The notes: generated by a model from the letters alone, not told the origin. 64,000 nt of DNA from Tildeniella nuda ZEHNDER 1965/U140 (GCA_019358895.1 JAHHIG010000004.1:248001-312000), one strand, 5' to 3'. Positions 26,885 through 35,119 are shown, counted from the first letter of the stretch. Numbers and translations: made by a program.

Positions 26885-27005
26885 ATCTCACGATCGCCCC
26901 GCCTTCCCATTTCGCATCCCGCTATCGCTTGATCTGCTTGAACACCTCATCGCGTGCCTCGATCGCCCCTCCTCACCGACCCGCCCAATCGCGCGCTCAA
27001 AACAC
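26885..27005 (-). repeat. TPR-tail repeat, copy 3
   Basis: Reverse strand: [15 protein letters not shown] and stop, with GATCGCCCC-rich flanks on both sides. No AGAAACC pair in this copy. Confidence 0.8.
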
Positions 27006-27006
27006 T

Positions 27007-27351
27007 TTATGTTTCCATAGCAATGATTTTCTCTAGCTCCGCAATTAGAGGTGGCAAATCATCAGTCACAACTTGCCAAACGATATCTAGATCAATCTCA
27101 AAGTAGGCATGAGTGAGGCGATTCCGCATACCAATCATTTGCAACCAGGGCACTTGAGGGGAACTGGCTTTGCAATCGGCAGAAACCCGACCAGCCGCTT
27201 CACCAATGATTTCGATGTCTTTAACCAGCGCTAACGCTAGCATCCGATCGCGGTCTAGATCCTTGCGAGTACGGTTTTCGATAAAACTCATCGCTTCGAT
27301 CGCGGCATCTTGCATATGGCGTAAGCGAGTCAGATCGTCAATCCTGGACAT
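27007..27351 (-). CDS. hepT: HepT-type HEPN ribonuclease toxin
   Basis: 114 residues. The HEPN RNase motif Rx4-6H appears as MIGMRNRLTHAYFEID, with the acidic helix FIENRTRKDLDRD upstream. HepT toxins cut RNA and are silenced when the MntA partner adds AMP to a Tyr near the motif; the Tyr in THAY is present. It overlaps the MntA gene by 14 bases. The order (antitoxin first) is standard. Confidence 0.9.
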   Translation of the reverse strand: MSRIDDLTRLRHMQDAAIEAMSFIENRTRKDLDRDRMLALALVKDIEIIGEAAGRVSADCKASSPQVPWLQMIGMRNRLTHAYFEIDLDIVWQVVTDDLPPLIAELEKIIAMET

Positions 27352-27646
27352 ATTGCACGAGGGCTTCGTTGAGGACGCGATCGCGGATGTAGCGGCTCAG
27401 TTCTTGCGGAGTACGTAAATCGACGGTGCGACCACCGAGGATGTGCGAGAGTTCTTGCTGCATGGTAAAGATCGCAAAACCAGGCGTTTTGCCAGGTGCA
27501 AATTCGACTAAGACATCAACATCGCTGCTGGGGCTAAAATCATCGCGTAAAACGGAGCCAAACAAAGAGAGTTTGCAGATATGGTGTCGCTGGCAAAATT
27601 CGGTGATTTTGGTTTGAGAGATCTCAATTGGCAGGGTTTGTGGCAT
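27338..27646 (-). CDS. mntA: MntA-type nucleotidyltransferase antitoxin
   Basis: 102 residues from MPQTLPIEIS. The minimal nucleotidyltransferase motif GSx10DxD is intact: LFGSVLRDDFSPSSDVDVLVEF. The C-terminal part (GGRTVDLRTPQELSRYIRDRVLNEA) fits the MNT family. It inactivates HepT by transferring AMP. The frame extends to 27676, but the ATG at 27646 gives the normal length. Confidence 0.9.
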   Translation of the reverse strand: MPQTLPIEISQTKITEFCQRHHICKLSLFGSVLRDDFSPSSDVDVLVEFAPGKTPGFAIFTMQQELSHILGGRTVDLRTPQELSRYIRDRVLNEALVQYVQD

Positions 27647-27734
27647 CTTTCTTACCGTTTGCTGGTGATGACGCACAGTTGACGATCGCGCCTAAGCGTA
27701 CTCTGATTTCAATTATCTCCGAATCAGTCGAACA

Positions 27735-27925
27735 ACGGCACGATCGCCCCTCCCTCACTGACCCACCCGATCGCGCCCTCAAAGCGCAACGAGAAACCGG
27801 GTTTCTGAATGCAACCTAGCGGCTCACTACTACTTCTGTGGAGAAACCCGGTTTCTGGCTTTCAGAACCTCATCGCGTACCTCGATCGCCCATTTCAAGT
27901 TGGGGTTGAGGGCGATCGCTGGGAA
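27735..27925 (-). repeat. TPR-tail repeat, copy 4
   Basis: Reverse strand: AIALNPNLKWAIEVRDEVLK then ARNRVSPQK and stop. The paired near-palindromes are at 27792-27806 and 27842-27856. Confidence 0.9.
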
Positions 27926-27952
27926 CTAGACTAGAAGCTTGCAAAAACAGAT

Positions 27953-28165
27953 TTATGAACCGCCCTCTTTCTCACTGATGAGACGCTTAAACAGCTCAAA
28001 TTGCTGTTGTTCCTCTTCCTGCGTCTTAGGAGGATGAAACCAAACGGCTTCTGCGTCGGGTGTCCGACGGTGATAGAGCGCATCTAATGCGTCCAGATCA
28101 TCCCGATGGGCAAGGACGTAGGTTCTTAATTCTGGTTTGGACATTTTGTCAAAGTCAGGCTTCAT
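27953..28165 (-). CDS. DUF6887-like small protein
   Basis: 70 residues: MKPDFDKMSKPELRTYVLAHRDD, then an acidic and Gln-rich tail (EEEQQQFELFKRLI). The start matches the short cyanobacterial family called DUF6887, which is found beside DUF6888 genes. The pair has the size, overlap and dispersal of a toxin-antitoxin locus, but activity is not shown as far as I know. It overlaps the upstream DUF6888 frame by ATGA. Confidence 0.65.
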   Translation of the reverse strand: MKPDFDKMSKPELRTYVLAHRDDLDALDALYHRRTPDAEAVWFHPPKTQEEEQQQFELFKRLISEKEGGS

Positions 28166-28389
28166 TCAAACCTCCAGAGTCCATCACGAGAAACAACAAT
28201 CTCTAATTCATCACCTGCCAGGATGAAAATGTAGCCTGCCTGGTCATTAAAACGAAACAGGTGGATGTCTCGGTAGCAGTTAGACAGCCACTGGCAAACG
28301 ACAATACAGGCGATCGCTTGCTCGGTAGTGGGGTAAATGGCTGGTTCCTCAATTCTGACACAGATACTATAGGTGATGGTCGGTGTGCT
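28162..28389 (-). pseudogene. DUF6888-like partner lacking a normal start codon
   Basis: The reverse strand is open for 75 codons: YPTTEQAIACIVVCQWLSN, YRDIHLFRFNDQAGYIFILAG, then IVVSRDGLWRFE and stop. This fits the DUF6888 family. Upstream in frame there is no ATG, GTG or TTG before a stop at about 28392, where the repeat begins. The 5' end has therefore been lost to the repeat, or a rare ATT start is used. Its stop overlaps the DUF6887 start. Confidence 0.6.
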
Positions 28390-28394
28390 TTAGA

Positions 28395-28580
28395 AAGCGA
28401 TCGCCCCTCCCTCACTGCCCCACCCGATCGCGCCCTCAAAGCGCAACGAGAAACCGGGTTTCTGAATGCAACCTAGCGGCTCACTACTACTTCTGTGGAG
28501 AAACCCGGTTTCTGGCTTTCAGAACCTCATCGCGTGCCTCGATCGCCCCTTTCAAGTTGGGGTCAAGAGCGATCGCTGAG
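28395..28580 (-). repeat. TPR-tail repeat, copy 5
   Basis: Reverse strand: [20 protein letters not shown] then VSPQK and stop. The paired near-palindromes are at 28449-28463 and 28499-28513. Confidence 0.9.
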
Positions 28581-28594
28581 AAGTGAACCAGGGA

Positions 28595-28957
28595 TTAGAG
28601 CAGCGAGGGGCTGAAGCTTAGATTGCAAGCACGATCGCTAAGGCTTTGGCGATCGTCATCATTAGTTGTCTCATCCAGTTTTCCCAACTGCTTCACCAGG
28701 CGAGTTTCGGAAACAGAGCGCACTTGAAAGGTATCTGCGCCAGATAATTTGCTCAAACCATTGCTAACATTCGGTTCTAAGCGAACCATCCAGGGTCTTG
28801 CGGCGAACGGTTCTTTCCAGTCGGTCACAGGCACAATCACTTTGAGGAGTAGGATGCCAATGGCGTTGTCGTTAACGATGATAGCTGGGCGGGTTTTGCT
28901 AATCTCAGTGCCAAGAGTAGGGTCAAGCTTGACCAGCCAGATTTCACCCCTAAGCAT
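28595..28957 (-). CDS. MazF/PemK-type endoribonuclease toxin (first)
   Basis: 120 residues from MLRGEIWLVKLDP. MazF fold marks: GEIWLVKLDPTLGTEISKTR, PAIIVNDNAIG and VIVPVTDWKE. The C-terminal tail after GKLDE is longer and more polar than in the second MazF of this array (30987-31355), so the two toxins differ. It cleaves single-stranded mRNA. The start overlaps the antitoxin end by eight bases. Confidence 0.9.
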   Translation of the reverse strand: MLRGEIWLVKLDPTLGTEISKTRPAIIVNDNAIGILLLKVIVPVTDWKEPFAARPWMVRLEPNVSNGLSKLSGADTFQVRSVSETRLVKQLGKLDETTNDDDRQSLSDRACNLSFSPSLL

Positions 28958-29207
28958 CGGCTTGTTCAGCAGTAGCAGGACTGTCGTAGAAGTCTTCACC
29001 ATCTAAAAGGGTGAAGGTGGTTAATTCGCTGCCGGGGGCGTAATCGTCGATCGCGGACATGGCGGCGATCGCTAACTGCTCTCGGCGTTGGGTGTTGGTT
29101 AAGCTGTGCTGTTCCTGTTGTACGAGTTGAAAGGCAACTTCAGCGATTTTCAAGCGATCGCGGACGGTGAGGTGAGGCAGTGCTTGCAAGATGTCTGCGG
29201 TTTCCAT
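28950..29207 (-). CDS. Antitoxin of the first MazF module
   Basis: 85 residues from METADILQAL. The helical region ALPHLTVRDRLKIAEVAFQLVQQEQ resembles antitoxins of the VapB/Phd-like helical group, and the acidic C-terminus (GSELTTFTLLDGEDFYD) would wrap the toxin. The position directly upstream with an 8-base overlap fixes its role. An upstream start at 29252 is possible. Confidence 0.75.
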   Translation of the reverse strand: METADILQALPHLTVRDRLKIAEVAFQLVQQEQHSLTNTQRREQLAIAAMSAIDDYAPGSELTTFTLLDGEDFYDSPATAEQADA

Positions 29208-29244
29208 AACGGTAATTGACAGGATTATGTTTATTATCTCTAAC

Positions 29245-29400
29245 AGTGGCACGATCGCCCCTGCCTCACTGCCTAGCCCGATCGCGCTCTCAAAGCCACC
29301 CTACCGCTTGATCTGCTTGAGCACTTCATCGCGTGCCTCGATCGCCCCTTTCAAACTGGGGTCAAGGGCGATGTAATGAACTGCGCTGACGGCGATCGCA
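29245..29400 (-). repeat. TPR-tail repeat, copy 6
   Basis: Reverse strand: [19 protein letters not shown] then QIKR and stop, followed by the GAGCGCGATCGGG stretch. This is the tail class without palindromes. Confidence 0.85.
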
Positions 29401-29418
29401 TTCAAACAGCTGTGAAGG

Positions 29419-29781
29419 TTACTCAAAATTAATTGGCGTTATTTCTCCAGCACCATTGATTCGGATTACGGCTCCAACTGACAACGATGATAGGAGCGCG
29501 CTGACCGTTGTGATCAGGGGCGCAAGATAATCGGGTCTAGTACTGCTTGAGTCTAGAATGATAATTCTGATGGTGAAATTGTTGAGGTTTTGCTGATAAG
29601 GGAGGTTTTTGTCAGCCGTGATAAAGGCATCAAACGGATGATTTTCAGCGAGTGCAAGGATTTCCCGATCGCTCAAACCTCTCCAACCCATGTCGTTCAC
29701 GTTGTTGACAGTGTGATCGGCTTCGATGAGGGGTTGCTTGAGTTTTCGGCTCAAAAGATTTTCGTCAAGGAGCACTAACAC
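29419..29781 (-). CDS. DUF5615 PIN-like toxin
   Basis: 120 residues. The PIN-like metal site is suggested by LLDENLLSRKL at the start, GLSDREILALAENHPFDAFITADKNL and IIILDSSS. DUF5615 proteins are Mut7-C/PIN-like nucleases paired with DUF433 antitoxins, exactly the arrangement here (17-base overlap). Probably a ribonuclease toxin. Confidence 0.85.
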   Translation of the reverse strand: MLVLLDENLLSRKLKQPLIEADHTVNNVNDMGWRGLSDREILALAENHPFDAFITADKNLPYQQNLNNFTIRIIILDSSSTRPDYLAPLITTVSALLSSLSVGAVIRINGAGEITPINFE

Positions 29782-30016
29782 CGGAATTTCGTTCCTGAAA
29801 GAGCATCACTTTGGCGATCGCGTCTAAAACTTGAATGGCTTGGGTTTGCAGGTAGGGAAAGTCATTGATAAACTCAGCAAGCCCCTCTTCGCCCTCCAAG
29901 TAATCAAAAAAGGTTTGCAAGGGTATGCGAGTGCCGCAAAAGACAGGCACGCCACTCATGATGTTTGGATCGCGGTGAATGATCTTGCGATGCTGCAAAA
30001 TTTCCTGAACATTCAT
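29765..30016 (-). CDS. DUF433 family antitoxin
   Basis: 83 residues from MNVQEILQHR. The DUF433 signature is clear: IHRDPNIMSGVPVFCGTRIPLQTFFDYLEGEEGLAEFINDFP. It is a small winged-helix DNA-binding protein that should repress the operon and bind the DUF5615 toxin. Frames upstream of the ATG at 30016 run into the repeat and are ignored. Confidence 0.88.
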   Translation of the reverse strand: MNVQEILQHRKIIHRDPNIMSGVPVFCGTRIPLQTFFDYLEGEEGLAEFINDFPYLQTQAIQVLDAIAKVMLFQERNSGVSAP

Positions 30017-30057
30017 AGGAAGACGAAATGGATGAGCCTTGCATACATTTATTCTGG

Positions 30058-30186
30058 CACGATCGCCCCTCCCCTCCGACTCACCCGATCGCACTCTCAA
30101 AGCCACCCTACCGCTTGATCTGCTTGAGCACCTCATCGCGTGCCTTGATCGCCCATTTTAAGTTGGGGTCAAGGTCGATCGCCGCT
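30058..30186 (-). repeat. TPR-tail repeat, copy 7
   Basis: Reverse strand: EAAIDLDPNLKWAIKARDEV then LKQIKR and stop. It joins the VapC pseudogene directly: the TPR-type frame (KEIEAAIDLD) begins within the last codons of vapC. Confidence 0.85.
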
Positions 30187-30573
30187 TCAATTTCTTTGGT
30201 ATGGAGTAATGACGTTCGGCAACATAGGGAAGTGTTTCCGATTCATCGTGACAAAGGTTGCTTGTGTGTATTCCACTGTGGCAGCAATCAACGCATCCGC
30301 TAATCCTGTGCCATGACTTTTGCCATAATCGCGACGATAGAGACCACCTTGCAGCGCGATTTCTTTAGTGGTAGCAATGATTTCAAAGGCAGAGACGAAC
30401 GCATCTTATTTCGCTCGTTCTTTACCATCGCGAACTCCAGCGTATAGCTCGGCAACGGTAACAGCCGCAATTTGGAGATGAGCCGTTTGGCTTTCCAAAT
30501 ACGCGATCGCCTTGGGGTTGCCACGCAGGTAGTCAATCAGAACATCGGTATCGAGGAGTAAGCGCTCAGACAC
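30187..30573 (-). pseudogene. VapC-type PIN toxin with an in-frame stop
   Basis: From a GTG at 30573: SERLLLDTDVLIDYLRGNPK, AVTVAELYAGVRDGKERAK, then TAA at 30406-30408 (codon 56). The same frame continues DAFVSAFEIIATTKEIALQG, DYGKSHGTGLADALIAATVE, ATFVTMNRKHFPML. All PIN acidic residues (LDTD, AEL, LADALI) are present on the two sides. One base change (TTA to TAA) would explain the break. The product is truncated before the last acidic residues, so the toxin should be inactive. Confidence 0.9.
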
Positions 30574-30578
30574 AATGG

Positions 30579-30821
30579 CTAATCTGGTGAGTTGAAGCGG
30601 TCAAGCTCGTTGCGGTAAGCGGTCAGGGTTGATTGCGCCTGATCGTGCCACATGCCGCGTGCTTGTTGGAGGAGCGCTTGACGGTTTTCGATCGCAAACT
30701 GACGAATGAATTGGGCAACTGCCTCACTCAAAATCTCATGCTCAGTTTTACCCGTTTGCTGGGCAATGGTCTGAATGGCGCTGACTTGCTGATCGCTCAG
30801 TTCAATTTGGCTAGTTTGCAT
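30579..30821 (-). CDS. VapB-type antitoxin
   Basis: 80 residues: MQTSQIELSDQQVSAIQTIA, then TGKTEHEILSEAVAQFIRQF, a ribbon-helix-helix type N-terminus, and an Arg/Gln-rich toxin-binding tail. It lies five bases upstream of the broken vapC. It is intact although its partner is nonsense-mutated. Confidence 0.8.
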   Translation of the reverse strand: MQTSQIELSDQQVSAIQTIAQQTGKTEHEILSEAVAQFIRQFAIENRQALLQQARGMWHDQAQSTLTAYRNELDRFNSPD

Positions 30822-30887
30822 TTTGGCTGGTCTGCATCACTTGTCTCATCTCTATTTGCATGGTATCGCACACATCAGAGCAGACGA

Positions 30888-30986
30888 TCGCCCCTTCCCC
30901 ACTACTCCAACCGATCGCGCCCTCAAACCAGCCCTACCGTTTAATCTGCTTAAGCACCTCGTCACGTGCCTCGATCGCCCATTACG
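30888..30986 (-). repeat. TPR-tail repeat, copy 8 (short)
   Basis: Reverse strand: [14 protein letters not shown] and stop, with the GAGGGCGCGATCGG flank. The DPxLK part is missing. Confidence 0.8.
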
Positions 30987-31355
30987 TTAATCAGGTTCGC
31001 TGTACTCGATGACAGCCGCGATCGCGATGATGATTTCGAGCATTTTTTCTTCGGAAAGGCTTCCTAGCTTGTGAATCAGACGTTGGGTGTCTACGCCGCG
31101 TATTTGCAACACGTCTACAGCAGAAACTTTGGTTAGATTATTGGCAGTATCGGGGACAAGCCGGATGTGCCAGAGGTTCTGGGCAAAGTAATCTTTCCAG
31201 TCGGTAATCGGAGCGACCAGCTTAATGGGCAACTTCCCAACGGCATTGGAACTCACGATCACGGCGGGACGAGTTTTTCTAATTTCGGTGCCGATGGTGG
31301 GATCGAAGTTGACTAGCCAGACTTCACCGCGCTGCGGGATGGGATCAGTACTCAA
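30987..31355 (-). CDS. MazF/PemK-type endoribonuclease toxin (second)
   Basis: 122 residues: RGEVWLVNFDPTIGTEIRKT, PAVIVSSNAVG, LVAPITDWKDYF and a regular C-terminus (GSLSEEKMLEIIIAIAAVIE). This is the canonical MazF layout. It starts inside the antitoxin gene (11-base overlap). Confidence 0.92.
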   Translation of the reverse strand: MSTDPIPQRGEVWLVNFDPTIGTEIRKTRPAVIVSSNAVGKLPIKLVAPITDWKDYFAQNLWHIRLVPDTANNLTKVSAVDVLQIRGVDTQRLIHKLGSLSEEKMLEIIIAIAAVIEYSEPD

Positions 31356-31653
31356 TCAAGTCTCCTGCTTGTAACTCGCGCCATTCGGTGTCTTGCTGAT
31401 AGTGCGGCGCGATCGCCTCTGCTTGTGCTTGCAGCATCCGATGACGCTCTTGAAGGGGCAATTTCATGAAGGCGCGACGTTGTTTAAGGGTGAGATCGGC
31501 GTTTTGGCGATCGCCGGGTTCGAGTTGATTTTGCAGGTAAAGCACAACGGCATCGGTAATGATGGCATCGGGCGATCGCCCCTGCTGTTGTGCCAGATGC
31601 CGCACTTTGTCAAGTAAGGGGGCTTCTGAGTTCCATTCAAAAACAGTTGCCAT
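31345..31653 (-). CDS. Antitoxin of the second MazF module
   Basis: 102 residues from MATVFEWNSE. The N-terminal DNA-binding region (LLDKVRHLAQQQGRSPDAIITDAVVLYLQ) is of ribbon-helix-helix type, and the tail is acidic and aromatic (QDTEWRELQAGDLIEY). A fragment of its 5' end and upstream sequence is duplicated at 25201-25310, at the other end of the array. Confidence 0.82.
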   Translation of the reverse strand: MATVFEWNSEAPLLDKVRHLAQQQGRSPDAIITDAVVLYLQNQLEPGDRQNADLTLKQRRAFMKLPLQERHRMLQAQAEAIAPHYQQDTEWRELQAGDLIEY

Positions 31654-31699
31654 ACTATTTGCCACATCTGAACCAGTATCTTCATTTTAAGCTGAAGCA

Positions 31700-31890
31700 G
31701 CACGATCGCCCCTGCCTCACCGACCCACACGATCGCGCCCTCAAAGCGCAACGAGAAACCGGGTTTCTGAATGCAACCTAGCGGCTCACGACTACTTTGG
31801 TGGAGAAACCCGGTTTCTGGCTTTCAAAACCTCATCGCGTGCCTCGATCGCCCATTTTAAGCTGGGGTCAAGGGCGATCGCCTGGTTCAA
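31700..31890 (-). repeat. TPR-tail repeat, copy 9 (in the intact gene)
   Basis: This is the actual 3' end of the AAA_35-TPR gene: [20 protein letters not shown] then ARNRVSPPK and stop. The paired near-palindromes are at 31754-31768 and 31804-31818; the second supplies the last codons and the region of the stop. Confidence 0.95.
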
Positions 31891-34611
31891 ATCTGCCAGT
31901 GCCGCGTCGTAACGCCCTTGCGCCTGGTAGATGAATCCTCGTTTACCCAAGGCATAAGCATCTTTGGGATCTAATTTGAGCACTGTGCTGAAGTTTTTCA
32001 ATGCCTCTTCATAGCGCTTTATCGAACGATAAGTCTCGCCAAGATTGTAGTAAGCGGCAGCAAATTTAGAGTCAAGGGTGATCGCTTTTTGAAAGTTGGC
32101 GATTGCAACGTCCAGTTTCTTCTGCTTAGCCAGCGCAGTGCCTAGATTGTTGTAAGTGACGGGATCGTTGGGGGCAAGGGTAATCGCTTTGTTGTAATTG
32201 GTAATTGCCTCCTCCAACTTGTTCTGGGCTTGCAACGCATTGCTTAGACCGTTGTAAGCCCTGGCATAGTTAAGGTTGAGAGCGATCGCTTTGTTGTAAT
32301 TGGTAATTGCCTCCTCCAACTTGTTCTGATCTTGCAGCGCATTGCCTAGATTGTAGTAAGCAGCGGCAGAGGTCGGATCGAGGTCAATTGCTTGTTTATG
32401 GGTAGTGATTGCCTCCTCCAGCTTATTCTGGTCTTTCAGCGCATTGCCCAAATTGGTGTAAGCGATTGCAATACTTGGATCAAGCTTGATGACGGCTCTG
32501 AATTCTGTTTCAGCATCCTGATAGCGCTTCTGATCACTATAGATAAAGCCCCGACCGAGATGGGCAAAGCGATTGTTGGGGTTTACTGTCAGAATGAGGT
32601 TAAAAATCTCCAGGGCTTCCTCTGTCTTGCCCTGTCCCCGCTTTGATTCACCTTCTACAAACACCCAGATAGCCCTTAGTTCTTCCTCAATGGGTGCGAG
32701 TTTGGCTCGTGCTTGTTGCACGTTGCGCTCGGCTTTGCGCTGGTCGGCTTCGGCTTTTGCCAGTTTTTGCTCGGCAGCCTTCACCTTCTCAGCCTGTGCG
32801 GTAGCTTGCTGCCGGACGTTTAGCAGGTCTCTCTGTGCGATCGCCACTTTCTGGCTTGCCTGCTGCAAATCTCGGTTTTTGGCGTTCAGGTCGGCTTTGG
32901 CAGCTCGAAATCTCCGGTTTTCCGCTTGAAGATCTTCTCTGATATCCTTTACCTGATCTTTTGCCGTCTTCGTCTCGCTGATTGCTTTTTCCCTATCCTC
33001 TTGCACTTGCGTCAGATTTTTGGTTGCGTCTGCTTCCCGTTTCGTTGCTGCGTCTGCATTCCTGGTTGCGTTGCTTGCCATCATTCCCGCCACGATCGCA
33101 ATCGGCACGGTCAACCCCAACAGTGTGCCTGCGATCGCCAAGCGTCGGGTGGCTCTGCGTTTAGCGTTATCGAGGGTTTGATTAGCTTCTGCGAGGGTTT
33201 GGTTAGCTTCTGCCAGAATGCGATTTGCCTCTTCCATGTCTTGACGTTCCAGGCGATCGCTGGCGCGAAGAAAGCGGTTGTCTGGCTCACTCAGGTTTTT
33301 GCCTTCTGCCCAGGCTTGCGCTTCTTTCAAGGCATTGCCGCGTAGCAGTCGAGAGTCGTCCTTACGTTCCGATGCTTCCCAGGCGGTAAAAGCGGCAGCG
33401 TAGGGACGTAGCTGCGCCAGAACGGTGTCTACCCAGGTCTGGTTAAAGACTGACTGATAGATCCGGTTGTAGGACACCAGCTTGCCCTGGTGCTCCACGA
33501 CCAGTCCCGATAGGCGGAGGTCGATTTGCTCCGGGCTGGCATCGGCGGGGATGTCTCCAGCTTGGAGGATTTGCTGGTAGAGTCCGAGGAGTTGCCCTTT
33601 GCGTTGCTCGTTGCTAATGAGCCGATCGCGGATCGTCCGCAAATGCACCGGATCATCATGGGATTCCCAGCTTGTGATGATGCGGCTTTGGACAAGGGAT
33701 TCGACTCGGGAGAAGTCAAAGGGGTGTGGGGTGTGGGGTGTGGGGTGTAAGGGTAAGGAAGCGTTTTGAGTTCCTCCCCCTGCCTCCCCTGCTTCCTCTG
33801 CCCCCAACTGCCTGTTGCTTCCTGCCTCCTGCCTTCTGCCTTCTGCCTCCTGACTAATCAACCGACACAGCTTCTGAGTCAAAAACGGCTGTCCCCCTGT
33901 CCAATTGAGCACCGATCGCAGGATAGCAGTGGGATCGCTGACGTAATCGCGCAAGCCTTCTTCCAGAGGTTTGGCTTCCTCAAGCTGAAAGCCGTTGAGG
34001 GCGATCGCACGTCCCACATTAAACGGCGTACTGCGCTCGTTGCGGATCAAGTCGGAAGGCGTTGCGACACCCAACAGCGCGAAGGTGAGACGCTTGTAGG
34101 AAGGTTTATCCGCGCGTTCGTTGTAGCAGTCGCGGATGAGGGCAAAAAAGTCGTCGATCGAGAACTTCAGGCTGAGGACGCTATCGATTTCGTCGATGAA
34201 GATGACGATCGAGGGGGCGATCGACTCCAGCAAGACCTGTTCAACCAACTCGCTGAGGCGCTGCACGGGAGAGAGATGATCCCGCTCTCGCCACCACGAT
34301 CGAAAGCTGATGGTGGTCATCAGGTTGAACGCACTCACAAGACTGAGGGCAATGCCTGCATACCACTGGTCGGGCGTAATGTTGTCGCTGCCAATCCGCG
34401 TCAGGTCGATCACCGCACAGGCAACGCCTTCTGCCTGCAACCGCTGCATCACCCGCACCCGCAAACTCGACTTGCCCATCTGCCGCGAGTTCAGCACGTA
34501 GCAAAACTCTCCGGCTTTAAGCCCTTCGTACAGGTCGGTATCCGCCTGTCGGACAACGTAGGTCGGTGCATCGGCGGGGAGGCTGCCTCCGACCTGGTAT
34601 GCGTAGCTCAT
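31792..34611 (-). CDS. AAA_35 ATPase with transmembrane, coiled-coil and TPR regions
   Basis: 939 residues. Residues about 1-400 form an AAA-like (PF14516-type) STAND ATPase: P-loop SRQMGKSSL near residue 43, Walker [13 protein letters not shown] near 135. A low-complexity patch at about 256-302 ([19 protein letters not shown]) is repeat-encoded. Then comes a linker, one membrane helix at about 490-510 ([21 protein letters not shown]), a long coiled coil ([20 protein letters not shown] and on) and about eight TPR units ([20 protein letters not shown]). A signalling or immune scaffold is plausible. It lies downstream of the TIR-AAA_35 gene on the same strand. Confidence 0.85.
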   Translation of the reverse strand: MSYAYQVGGSLPADAPTYVVRQADTDLYEGLKAGEFCYVLNSRQMGKSSLRVRVMQRLQAEGVACAVIDLTRIGSDNITPDQWYAGIALSLVSAFNLMTTISFRSWWRERDHLSPVQRLSELVEQVLLESIAPSIVIFIDEIDSVLSLKFSIDDFFALIRDCYNERADKPSYKRLTFALLGVATPSDLIRNERSTPFNVGRAIALNGFQLEEAKPLEEGLRDYVSDPTAILRSVLNWTGGQPFLTQKLCRLISQEAEGRRQEAGSNRQLGAEEAGEAGGGTQNASLPLHPTPHTPHPFDFSRVESLVQSRIITSWESHDDPVHLRTIRDRLISNEQRKGQLLGLYQQILQAGDIPADASPEQIDLRLSGLVVEHQGKLVSYNRIYQSVFNQTWVDTVLAQLRPYAAAFTAWEASERKDDSRLLRGNALKEAQAWAEGKNLSEPDNRFLRASDRLERQDMEEANRILAEANQTLAEANQTLDNAKRRATRRLAIAGTLLGLTVPIAIVAGMMASNATRNADAATKREADATKNLTQVQEDREKAISETKTAKDQVKDIREDLQAENRRFRAAKADLNAKNRDLQQASQKVAIAQRDLLNVRQQATAQAEKVKAAEQKLAKAEADQRKAERNVQQARAKLAPIEEELRAIWVFVEGESKRGQGKTEEALEIFNLILTVNPNNRFAHLGRGFIYSDQKRYQDAETEFRAVIKLDPSIAIAYTNLGNALKDQNKLEEAITTHKQAIDLDPTSAAAYYNLGNALQDQNKLEEAITNYNKAIALNLNYARAYNGLSNALQAQNKLEEAITNYNKAITLAPNDPVTYNNLGTALAKQKKLDVAIANFQKAITLDSKFAAAYYNLGETYRSIKRYEEALKNFSTVLKLDPKDAYALGKRGFIYQAQGRYDAALADLNQAIALDPSLKWAIEARDEVLKARNRVSPPK

Positions 34612-34720
34612 GGTAGATGGGGTGTGGGGTGTGGGATGTGGGGTGTAGGCGAGTGGGAAAAGGGGAGAGGAAAAGTAGTAGGGTGGGCAATGCCCACTCT
34701 ACTTAGGAGTATGTTTGGGC

Positions 34721-35119
34721 ATTATCATTGAACCTCTGAGTATTGTCGTTGAACCTCCGAACATGGCGCGTGAATGTCTGAGTATCATCGTTGAACCTCT
34801 GAGCATGGCGCGTGAATGTCTGAGTATCATCGTTGAACCTCTGAGCATCGCGCGTGAACCTCTGAGCATCGGGCATGAACCTCCGAGCATCGCGCGTGAA
34901 CCTCCTGATCATCGTCGTCGAACCTCTGAGTATCGTCGTCGAACCTCTGAGTATCGTCGTCGAACCTCTGAGTATCGTCGTTGAACCTCTGAGCATCGTC
35001 GTTGAATCTCCAAGCATCGTCGTTGAATCTCCAAGCATGGCGCGTGAATGTCTGAGCATGGCGCGTGAATGTCTGAGTATCGTCGTCGAACCTCTGAGCA
35101 TCGTCGTTGAATCGTCGAG
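34721..35119. repeat. 21-bp minisatellite, about 19 units
   Basis: Tandem units of the form GAACCTCTGAGTATCGTCGTC with variants (GAATGTCTGAGCATGGCGCGT). The period is 21 apart from one 22-base unit near 34900. Because the period is a multiple of three, open frames appear on both strands (heptapeptides like EPLSIVV forward and RGSTTIL reverse). No conserved protein is seen. It lies between the TIR-AAA and AAA-TPR genes. Confidence 0.9.

Noticed and set aside
28203-28439. 78-codon reverse frame
   Set aside because: A different frame of the same strand reads as a DUF6888-like protein; this one is its shadow and runs into the repeat.
30300-30536. 78-codon reverse frame
   Set aside because: Out-of-frame reading of the broken VapC gene.
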